A DNA stretch of 64,000 nucleotides from Flavobacterium supellecticarium. Lineage in GTDB: Bacteria > Bacteroidota > Bacteroidia > Flavobacteriales > Flavobacteriaceae. Under the pieces are notes generated by a model, which saw only the letters and a list, made by a program, of their open reading frames with translations, made no database searches and was not told the DNA's origin. Of this stretch, positions 45,812-53,370 are shown piece by piece. Each line of letters begins with the position of its first letter. Position 1 is the stretch's first letter. Both the position numbers and the translations under genes were made by a program. The stretch covers positions 124,001-188,000 of the forward strand of contig NZ_SSNZ01000005.1 in NCBI RefSeq assembly GCF_004801375.1, given 5' to 3'.

Positions 45812-45997
45812 TTAGAACTGTGCTTTAATTATTGTTCTGATTGGTCCCGGAACCGGAATACAATCACCACAGATAATGGTTGTTTGCTCTTCAACGATGG
45901 TTGTTCCACCACCTACTACGTTGCGCATTGCTGTTTGATCTAATTCTGCTACTGAACTTTTCTTAAAAGTAAGTAGGCTTTTGTTTTCTTTTTTCAT
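45812..45997 (-). CDS. RiPP precursor, CGDC core (TTIICGDC)
   Basis: 61 aa. Leader MKKENKSLLTFKKSSVAELD, ending VVGGG. The core has EEQTTIICGDCIPVPGPIRT. The block QTT(L/I)ICGDCIxVPGPIR is shared with the gene at 43635-43817. Confidence 0.82.
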   Translation of the reverse strand: MKKENKSLLTFKKSSVAELDQTAMRNVVGGGTTIVEEQTTIICGDCIPVPGPIRTIIKAQF

Positions 45998-46061
45998 GAT
46001 TTAAAAATTAAGAGTTATTACAATTGGTTAAAATTTGTTTTTTACAGTGGTCAGACGCCCT

Positions 46062-46262
46062 TTATAGCGGTCCAGCCATCGGATTGAATTCGTTGGTATA
46101 GTGCCCTTTACTTGAGTTTACACAAAACGTGCAGCTCAATGGATTGTTTGTTAGCAGTACGTCTGTACCACCGCCACCGTTGATTCTTTTTAATTCTTCT
46201 CCGTTAAGTTCAGCCACGGAACTTTTATAGAAGAACAACATGTCAATTCTTTGATTTTTCAT
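46062..46262 (-). CDS. RiPP precursor, CTFC core
   Basis: 66 aa. Leader MKNQRIDMLFFYKSSVAELN, ending RINGG. The core begins GGTDVLLTNNPLSCTFCVNS: CxxC in a longer, polar context unlike the ICGDC group. Four consecutive Gly make the cleavage point ambiguous. Confidence 0.8.
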   Translation of the reverse strand: MKNQRIDMLFFYKSSVAELNGEELKRINGGGGTDVLLTNNPLSCTFCVNSSKGHYTNEFNPMAGPL

Positions 46263-46347
46263 AATTCTCGTTTTATTTAGTTACTAGATATTCTGTTCAA
46301 AATACTTTTTGAATGCAATCTTAACCACGAGGAATCTGATCAATCGG

Positions 46348-46494
46348 TTATGGCTTTTTTTTAGGCTTTTTTGTAAAAATTCGGGTTACAGCCCTAAAAA
46401 ATCGCTTCACCGAAGCATAAAATCGGGATTTTTGTACCGCTTCGTCATTTAATTCGACGATGGTGTGCTTTTTAAATCGCGACGGGTTGATCAT
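46348..46494 (-). CDS. precursor-like peptide without GG, cationic end
   Basis: 48 aa from ATG 46494. The leader-like part MINPSRFKKHTIVELNDEAV keeps the KxxIVELN motif, but no Gly pair follows. The rest is strongly basic and aromatic (RFYASVKRFFRAVTRIF, then KKPKKKP). It is the first gene of the leftward transcript. It may be a linear cationic peptide, a leader-type recruiter for the dehydratase, or a precursor that has lost its site. Confidence 0.55.
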   Translation of the reverse strand: MINPSRFKKHTIVELNDEAVQKSRFYASVKRFFRAVTRIFTKKPKKKP

Positions 46495-46857
46495 TTTTTT
46501 CGTTTTAATGGTTTCTTTTAAATTTTCTGCTGCAACGCCCATTACAATGAAATCATTTCATTTCTGGAACGTCATTAATTTTTCAGTTTTCAATTGGCCT
46601 ACATATGGTTTTGTTTAACCATTCGAACTGCGCAATACTGCCTGAATAAATTTGATTCATTCGGATCCGATATCTGTCGGTTCCTGAACATTGTACCCAT
46701 TAAGGGCTTAAAATTTACCAACGAAAGAAGGGAGTGAGTGTGTCTTTAAAAAGGAGGGAACTTTTTGTATCAAAACTTGGCTTTAATAAATAAAAAGTTA
46801 TCTTTGTAAAGATACTCCAACCTATAATTTGTTGGATTTCGTTTTGTAATTCATTCT

Positions 46858-46893
46858 ATAAAACAGGGCCTTCCACGCTCTGTTTTATTTTTT
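46858..46893. terminator. possible terminator/attenuator hairpin in array leader
   Basis: Nine-bp perfect stem with a 13-nt loop. The plus strand has a T run after it; on the minus strand the stem itself ends in TTTTAT. It lies between promoter 3 and the first precursor. Confidence 0.45.
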
Positions 46894-47016
46894 ATGCCTT
46901 TTGTGTTTTTTGAGTAGCTACTCATATTAAAAATACTTTCGCTACCTAAAAACCCATCCGTTAATGTTTTTAAAACGTTATGATCAAATCATTTCATTTC
47001 TCATTCATCAACAGGA

Positions 47017-47074
47017 CAAAGTAAAGCTGTTTTTTTTTCTCCCACAAACAAACAATGCCTATTTTTATAAAAAA
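47017..47074 (-). promoter_or_regulatory. RiPP regulon promoter 3 (leftward, precursor array)
   Basis: On the minus strand: TTTTTTATAAAAATAGG (47058-47074), 33 nt, then TTACTTTG (47017-47024) as -7, with TTG at -33. A long leader of about 520 nt follows before the first precursor. Confidence 0.7.
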
Positions 47075-47133
47075 ACAGGCATCTTTTAAGTTGTTATTAT
47101 TTTGATTTTCAGGTAATTATAAAAAATATCATT

Positions 47134-48990
47134 TTATAATACACTTTCTTCTTTATGTTTCATTTCTTCTATTTTTTTGATGTAAATCGATGGTGTAATA
47201 CCTGTTGCCGCCTTAAAATATTTGGTAAATGAGTCGGAACTTTTATAGCCAATCTCATCGGCAATCGAACTTACCGAGTACGCCCGTAACTTCGAATTGT
47301 TCTTTAATTCCAATATTACGTAGTTAATCCGAAGTTCATTAATATAGGTGCTAAAGCTTTTTCCAAGCTCATTATTCACAATCTTGGACAGATAGGCCGT
47401 ATTGGTTTTTAATTTTTTGGCCACATTATGTAGCGTACAGTCTTGTCGGAGGAAGTATTTCTTTTCCTGAAGTTTTTCCAGTTTTTCCAATATATCATTT
47501 ACCCGCTCATCTTTAATGATAAAGGTAGCATCGGTAGGCACAACATCCTGATGCGCAATCGTTTCGCTTTCTATATCAAATGTTTCAGACGATTCCAGAG
47601 GTTCTTCCAGTGGAACTTCTATTGCTCCGGATTCCGCTGTCTCAATAATGTCTTCTTCCTTGCTAATGGTTATGTTTGGAATAAGCTGACTTTCGAGGAT
47701 GTCTTCTTTTGTCTTACTTTTTGTTGTCTTTTCCTGTTCTTCCAATAGCTTTTTAGCCTCAAAATCATTGATCTTCCCAATCAGGATCTCAAATTTCTCC
47801 TGGTTGACTCTTGCATTTCTCTTGCTTCGGAAGTAGAAAAAGCCTAAAAACCCGATTAACAGTAAAACAGCAACTATCAGTATGTTTTTTTGTTTTACCT
47901 CATCCGTCTTTTCCTGATCGATCTTTTCAATGTCGATTTTATGCAAATCTTCCAACGTTCCGATTTTCTTCGCTGATTTTTTGGAATTCTCATCGATAAA
48001 CTTCTGATAATAAAAGTTGGATTGTCCAATGCTATCCACTGCTTTATAGTTCTCGGCCAGCAATTTGTAATAATCCGTCAGTTCCTCCGGTGCAAATTCC
48101 GATTTGTCCTGCTTGGATAATCCAGCCTTTAGTACCCGGTTCGATTCATTATACTGCTTCTGTTCGCTCCTTAAACCAGCCAAACTCAGCATTACCGTAG
48201 CTTCAATCCGTTTGTTTTTGATTTTAACCGCTTTTTGTAAGGCCTCATTCAAAACCGTTTCGGTGTCTTTGTAGTCTTTTTTCTTTAAAAAGCTCAATCC
48301 TTTTACGTTTAGGAAATAGACTTCCAGTTCTTTATCGTTTGCCGCTTTGCAATAGTCCAATCCCTTATTGATATAAATCATCGACGAATCCGGCTGGTTC
48401 ATTTTCAGATAAGTCTTGGCTATTTTAAGTTCGAGAGAAGCGCGTTCTTGCTTGGAAACATCACTATTATTCAGATATTTTTTAAAAACCGCCAATGCTT
48501 CACCGTGTTTCCCGATTTCGTATTTGATATTCGCAATACTAATACTGATGCTCCGAACGCTATAGGAATCTTTTAATTTATTAGCCAGTTGAAGTGCTTC
48601 GTTGTACAATAATAAGGCCTGCTCAAAATTGTAGATCTGGTAGAGTAAACTCGCTTTGTTGATTTTAGCCCGTAAAACAAGATTCTGGTTATTCGCGCCA
48701 TAGGCTTTGATAATCGCTTTGTCGCAAAAATAAAAAGCGCTATCGGTTTCCGATAACGTCATACATACATATCCTAAATAATTATAAGCGATAATCACAT
48801 CGTTGTCCTCTTTTTGCTTTTCGCTAAGCGACAGGTAGCGGTGAATGTATTTTTTGGCCAGCGCCGGGTTACTGTAAATATATTTCTGAATAGAATCTTT
48901 TAACTGATTCTTTGTATCTGTTGCTAAAATCGATTGAAAACTCAATAGAAATGCACAAAGAAAAACTCTTTTTAGTAGGGAAAGCAACAT
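47134..48990 (-). CDS. TPR-containing AraC-type membrane regulator
   Basis: 618 aa. It has a signal peptide (about 1-23), TPR repeats (about 35-340), one transmembrane helix (about 373-392), a coiled linker with an acidic insert (about 405-490) and a C-terminal AraC HTH pair (NVAKKLKTNTAYLSKIVNNE and SIADEIGYKSSDSFTKYFKAATG). The TPR part faces the periplasm, so it could sense a peptide or envelope signal while the HTH binds DNA inside. It is the probable regulator of the four shared promoters. The short paralog at 37464 lacks the TPR part. Confidence 0.88.
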   Translation of the reverse strand: MLLSLLKRVFLCAFLLSFQSILATDTKNQLKDSIQKYIYSNPALAKKYIHRYLSLSEKQKEDNDVIIAYNYLGYVCMTLSETDSAFYFCDKAIIKAYGANNQNLVLRAKINKASLLYQIYNFEQALLLYNEALQLANKLKDSYSVRSISISIANIKYEIGKHGEALAVFKKYLNNSDVSKQERASLELKIAKTYLKMNQPDSSMIYINKGLDYCKAANDKELEVYFLNVKGLSFLKKKDYKDTETVLNEALQKAVKIKNKRIEATVMLSLAGLRSEQKQYNESNRVLKAGLSKQDKSEFAPEELTDYYKLLAENYKAVDSIGQSNFYYQKFIDENSKKSAKKIGTLEDLHKIDIEKIDQEKTDEVKQKNILIVAVLLLIGFLGFFYFRSKRNARVNQEKFEILIGKINDFEAKKLLEEQEKTTKSKTKEDILESQLIPNITISKEEDIIETAESGAIEVPLEEPLESSETFDIESETIAHQDVVPTDATFIIKDERVNDILEKLEKLQEKKYFLRQDCTLHNVAKKLKTNTAYLSKIVNNELGKSFSTYINELRINYVILELKNNSKLRAYSVSSIADEIGYKSSDSFTKYFKAATGITPSIYIKKIEEMKHKEESVL

Positions 48991-49012
48991 ATTTTAACAG
49001 GTTTTTGTATAA

Positions 49013-49020
49013 CAAAAATA
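49013..49020 (-). promoter_or_regulatory. -7 box of the TPR-AraC regulator gene
   Basis: Minus strand TATTTTTG, 22 nt before the ATG. The same AACAAAAATAAC setting precedes the short paralog. Confidence 0.4.
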
Positions 49021-49094
49021 ACATTTTTTTATTAAGAAAAATTTATTTATAACAAACTGATTCACAAATGTTTACAAAATTAAAAAACGGTATT

Positions 49095-49152
49095 TTTTTT
49101 ATAAATTTAGGCATACTTCACTTTGATTATCAGGCATTTAGATCTAGTTTTG
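49095..49152 (+). promoter_or_regulatory. RiPP regulon promoter 4 (rightward precursor)
   Basis: TTTTTTATAAATTTAGG (49095-49111), 33 nt, then a perfect -7 TAGTTTTG (49145-49152). TTTG at 49122-49125 serves as -33. The clearest of the four promoters. Confidence 0.75.
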
Positions 49153-49178
49153 AATCAACAAATAAAAACCCACACACC

Positions 49179-49346
49179 ATGAAAACTACAAAAAACAATT
49201 TACTTGCGTTCAAAAAAACATCAATTGTTGAACTATCAAAAAGCGACTGTTCTAAAATAAGAGGCGGAAACGATATTACCGATCCGGACCGAAGCGGAAT
49301 CTACTCCTTACTGTGTCCGACCACTCACCCCACAAGACCGAATTAA
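49179..49346 (+). CDS. RiPP precursor, lone rightward gene
   Basis: 55 aa. Leader MKTTKNNLLAFKKTSIVELS, ending IRGG. The 25-residue core NDITDPDRSGIYSLLC then PTTHPTRPN has one Cys late in the core and is polar and Pro-rich, unlike the array cores. The ATG at 49179 is 26 nt after the -7 box; a longer frame would begin before the promoter. A strong terminator follows at once. Confidence 0.82.
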   Translation: MKTTKNNLLAFKKTSIVELSKSDCSKIRGGNDITDPDRSGIYSLLCPTTHPTRPN

Positions 49347-49353
49347 AACACTG

Positions 49354-49380
49354 AGAGCCTCAATTGAGGCTCTTTTTTTT
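49354..49380 (+). terminator. rho-independent terminator
   Basis: Perfect 20-bp palindrome AGAGCCTCAATTGAGGCTCT (49354-49373), then Ts, closing the lone precursor unit. Confidence 0.9.
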
Positions 49381-49441
49381 GCCCCTGTGTTAAACTTATT
49401 CTAATGCAATGACCGAAATCGCAAATGCCGTTTTAAATACC

Positions 49442-49449
49442 TAAATTTG
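49442..49449 (+). promoter_or_regulatory. -7 promoter box of hemB
   Basis: TAAATTTG fits TAnnTTTG, 23 nt before the ATG. Confidence 0.5.
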
Positions 49450-49460
49450 CGACACACTAA

Positions 49461-50447
<987 letters not shown>

Positions 50448-50451
50448 TCCC

Positions 50452-50841
50452 ATGAAAAAGAGCATACTTATCCTGGCTTGCACAGTACTTTTAGCTGCTT
50501 GTAACAAAAAAGAAGAAAAAAAAGAAAGCCTGTATCCGGAAGTTAAAAAAACACAAGCCCAGTTAACACTGGAGTTGGGACAGGAAGTTTTCGATGGTAA
50601 AGGGATGTGCTATTCCTGTCATAAACCCGATCAGAAAGTGATTGGCCCCAGTATTGCCGAAATTGCCAAAATCTATAAAGAAAAAGGTGCCAGTATCGTT
50701 GATTTCCTAAAAGAAAAAGGAGAGCCTATTGTCGATCCGTCGCAATATTCCGTGATGAAAACCAATTTTGCCATTACCAAAAACCTTCCCGAAGAAGAAT
50801 TGGTCGCTTTGGAAGCCTATATTTTGAGTCACGCAAAATAA
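50452..50841 (+). CDS. c-type cytochrome lipoprotein
   Basis: 129 aa. Lipoprotein signal with lipobox LLAAC (Cys17), a charged linker (KKEEKKES), then a class I cytochrome c domain. The heme-binding CYSCH is at about residues 53-57, with a Met ligand near YSVMKT (about 100). It is four bases after hemB and is closed by a terminator. Electron transfer at the periplasmic face is inferred. Confidence 0.88.
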   Translation: MKKSILILACTVLLAACNKKEEKKESLYPEVKKTQAQLTLELGQEVFDGKGMCYSCHKPDQKVIGPSIAEIAKIYKEKGASIVDFLKEKGEPIVDPSQYSVMKTNFAITKNLPEEELVALEAYILSHAK

Positions 50842-50848
50842 AATAGCA

Positions 50849-50875
50849 AAAACCGGTTTTAAAACCGGTTTTTTT
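50849..50875 (+). terminator. rho-independent terminator
   Basis: Palindrome AAAACCGG/TTTTAAAACCGGTTTT with a T tail after the cytochrome gene. Confidence 0.85.
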
Positions 50876-50925
50876 ATGCAAGCTTTTGATTTGCAACCTA
50901 AAAACGAAACCGATATCTTTACGCC

Positions 50926-51396
50926 ATGGACACTATTTTTATAAAAACACCCCTTGGAATCGCAAAAATAGAAGGCGATGCAAACGGTATTTCCGTTATA
51001 TCGGTGCATCAGGACGGATTGGTTTCCGAAAGTATTCCGGAACATTTTCAGGAAGCTGTTTCCCAGCTAAACGAATATTTCGACGGACAACGAAAAGCGT
51101 TCACCTTTACACTCCATCCGAAGGGAACCGATTTCCAGCAAAAAGTGTGGCAGGCACTTTTGGAAATCCCCTACGGAAAAACCATGTCCTATCTCGAATT
51201 ATCTAAAAAACTGGGCGATGTAAAAGCCATTCGGGCTGTGGCCGCTGCCAATGGTAAAAATCCGATTTGGATTGTGGTTCCCTGTCACAGGGTAATCGGT
51301 TCCGATGGTTCGCTAACTGGTTATGCCGGCGGATTATGGCGGAAACAATGGCTGTTGGAACACGAAAATCCGGTAAAACAGGAAAGCCTTTTTTAA
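50926..51396 (+). CDS. ogt: methylated-DNA-protein cysteine methyltransferase
   Basis: 156-aa DNA repair protein that removes the methyl group from O6-methylguanine onto its own Cys. The acceptor site PCHRVIG is at about residues 119-125, and the DNA-binding helix region KAIRAVAAANGKNP precedes it. Ogt/MGMT length. Single gene. Confidence 0.94.
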   Translation: MDTIFIKTPLGIAKIEGDANGISVISVHQDGLVSESIPEHFQEAVSQLNEYFDGQRKAFTFTLHPKGTDFQQKVWQALLEIPYGKTMSYLELSKKLGDVKAIRAVAAANGKNPIWIVVPCHRVIGSDGSLTGYAGGLWRKQWLLEHENPVKQESLF

Positions 51397-51466
51397 ATCC
51401 TTCCGAAACCGAAAAAAATCCGATAATTTCCTTACATTCGTAAGATACGTTACAAATTCCGTGCTT

Positions 51467-52624
51467 ATGAAGTTTCTAAAAAAATTCCTACTGTGGTTTT
51501 TAATCCTCCTTACCGGTATCATTATCCTGATGTATATTTTCGATGTCGATTATTTACTTCGCGCAGTCAGGACTATTTATTTTAAAGGATATACCACTGC
51601 TTTTCTGGACGATTATAAGGAATTTCCAAACCGCGAAATCAAAAAAGGAACCGCGCAACCGTGGGCAATCGCCAAAGATTATAACAGCGTTCCCGCTACG
51701 GAAATACTCAACAAAACCCATAAGGAACTTCAAACCGTTGCCTATCTGATCATCAAAAATGACAGTATCTGGCACGAAAGTTATTTCGACGGTTACGGAA
51801 AAGATTCCAAATCCAATTCCTTTTCGATGGCCAAGAGTATTGTTTCGGCTTGTCTGGGTAAAGCGATCATGGACGGAAAAATTAAAAGTCTCGATCAGAA
51901 AGTGTCCGATTTCTTCCCGGAATTAAAAGGGAAATATGCCAAAGAGGTAACAGTAGGCGATTTGTCATCCATGTCATCCGGCTTAAGCTGGGACGAACAT
52001 TATTATAGTCCGTTTTCCATTGTAACCCGCGCTTATTTTGACAACGATCTCAAAAAGGTCATCTTAGGACTGGAAGTAAACGAAGCGCCCGGAAAAAGCT
52101 TTAAATACCTGAGTGGTGCAACCGAATTACTCGCAATGGTTATCGAAAAAGCCACGGGTGAATACCTGTCGGATTATATGTCAAAAAATTTCTGGCAACC
52201 CATGGGTGCCGAAAACGAAGCCTTATGGCAATTGGATCATGCACCCGACGGAATTGAAAAAGCCTATTGTTGTATTGCCAGTAATGCCCGCGATTTTGCC
52301 CGTTTCGGAAAATTATACCTGCAAAACGGAAAATGGAATGAAAAACAATTGTTGGACAGTACTTTTGTAGCAAAATCGATTACACCGCGTTTTCCGGAAT
52401 CGCCCGAATATGGCTATGGCTGGTGGTTGCATAATTATCTTGGTAAAAAAATGTACTATATGAGAGGCCATTTGGGACAATTCGTTATCGTAGTTCCGGA
52501 AGACAATGTTATTATTGTCCGCCTGGGTCACCTAAAAGGCCTGCAAACCGAAACCGATCCGCATAGTAACGATTTTTATGTGTATGTGGGCGAAGCCTAT
52601 AAAATGCTTGAAAAAAGAAAATAA
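51467..52624 (+). CDS. serine hydrolase, beta-lactamase family (class C-like)
   Basis: 385 aa with an N-terminal membrane segment (about 6-24), then a beta-lactamase/esterase-type fold. SxxK is in SFSMAKSIVSA (Ser near 119), the second motif is probably KYLSGATELL (Tyr near 211), and the third is the HxG-like RGHLGQF. I prefer the ATG at 51467 to the GTG at 51461. The substrate (ester, peptide or beta-lactam) cannot be told. Confidence 0.82.
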   Translation: MKFLKKFLLWFLILLTGIIILMYIFDVDYLLRAVRTIYFKGYTTAFLDDYKEFPNREIKKGTAQPWAIAKDYNSVPATEILNKTHKELQTVAYLIIKNDSIWHESYFDGYGKDSKSNSFSMAKSIVSACLGKAIMDGKIKSLDQKVSDFFPELKGKYAKEVTVGDLSSMSSGLSWDEHYYSPFSIVTRAYFDNDLKKVILGLEVNEAPGKSFKYLSGATELLAMVIEKATGEYLSDYMSKNFWQPMGAENEALWQLDHAPDGIEKAYCCIASNARDFARFGKLYLQNGKWNEKQLLDSTFVAKSITPRFPESPEYGYGWWLHNYLGKKMYYMRGHLGQFVIVVPEDNVIIVRLGHLKGLQTETDPHSNDFYVYVGEAYKMLEKRK

Positions 52625-52642
52625 CAGAATACACTATACGCC

Positions 52643-53356
52643 ATGTTAGAAAAAATAAGATTGGAAAACATTCTTTTTCTGGATATTGAAACCGTTCCCG
52701 AAGAAGAAAATTTTAACGCCTTAGACAAAACCAAACAGGAACTGTACAGCCTGAAGACACAATACCAGCGTAAGGACGATTTTACTCCGGAAGAGTTTTA
52801 CGAACGCGCCGGAATTTGGGCCGAGTTTGGAAAAATTATCTGTATATCAGTGGGTTATTTTACCTTTCGCAACGACATCCGTCATTTTAGGGTAACGTCC
52901 TTTTTTGGCGAGGAAATCAAAATACTAAAAGATTTTAGCAATTTGCTGGCAAATCATTTTAACCAGCCGCAACATATACTCTGCGGTCATAATGCTAAGG
53001 AATTCGATTTTCCGTTTATCGCCCGCCGAATGGTTATCAATGGAATATCCATTCCTCCCAAACTGAATCTTTTCGGAAAAAAACCGTGGGAAGTGCCACA
53101 TCTGGATACGATGGAATTATGGAAATTTGGCGATTTTAAACATTTTACATCTTTAAAACTACTCACAAACATTCTGGGTATTCCGTCGCCAAAAGACGAT
53201 ATCGATGGTAGTCAGGTAGGTCATGTATATTATATCGAAAAAGATATCGACCGGATTATTCGCTATTGCGAAAAAGACGTCATTGCCGTAGCGCAGATCC
53301 TGTTGCGTTTTCGCCGGGAAGATTTACTGGTGGAAGACGAAATCGTCTTTGTTTAA
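52643..53356 (+). CDS. PolB-like 3'-5' exonuclease family protein
   Basis: 237 aa with the RNase H fold of DNA polymerase B exonuclease domains. ExoI LFLDIETVPEE (about 11-21), ExoII CGHNAKEFDFPFIARR (about 113-128) and ExoIII YCEKDVIAVAQ (about 210-220) are present. It stands alone without a polymerase domain, as in many Bacteroidota genomes. The DNA or RNA substrate is not known. Confidence 0.85.
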   Translation: MLEKIRLENILFLDIETVPEEENFNALDKTKQELYSLKTQYQRKDDFTPEEFYERAGIWAEFGKIICISVGYFTFRNDIRHFRVTSFFGEEIKILKDFSNLLANHFNQPQHILCGHNAKEFDFPFIARRMVINGISIPPKLNLFGKKPWEVPHLDTMELWKFGDFKHFTSLKLLTNILGIPSPKDDIDGSQVGHVYYIEKDIDRIIRYCEKDVIAVAQILLRFRREDLLVEDEIVFV

Positions 53357-53357
53357 C

Positions 53358-53365
53358 TAAATTTG
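53358..53365 (+). promoter_or_regulatory. -7 promoter box of the ABC ATPase gene
   Basis: TAAATTTG fits TAnnTTTG and ends five bases before the chosen ATG, which is close. The transcript leader would be very short or absent. Confidence 0.35.
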
Positions 53366-53370
53366 CACTA

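Larger units (their letters stand above)
46495..47133 (-). other. long leader/promoter region of the precursor array
   Basis: 639 bp without a convincing gene. It contains promoter 3 (47017-47074) and a conserved leader block with the 12-bp palindrome GAGTAGCTACTC (46912-46923). A hairpin ATAAAACAG/CTGTTTTAT (46858-46866 and 46880-46888) with a T run may terminate or attenuate. A rightward -7-like TATCTTTG lies at 46799-46806. A 24-codon minus-strand ORF (46851-46925, MSSYSKNTKG start) has a partly similar start in the 37 kb copy. Confidence 0.6.

Noticed and set aside
49068..49178. N-terminal extension of the lone precursor
   Set aside because: It would begin before the promoter elements at 49095-49152. 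The ATG at 49179 matches the leader family.
53266..53370. Longer start for the ABC ATPase
   Set aside because: It begins inside the upstream exonuclease gene in another frame and adds a basic stretch with no relation to the family.
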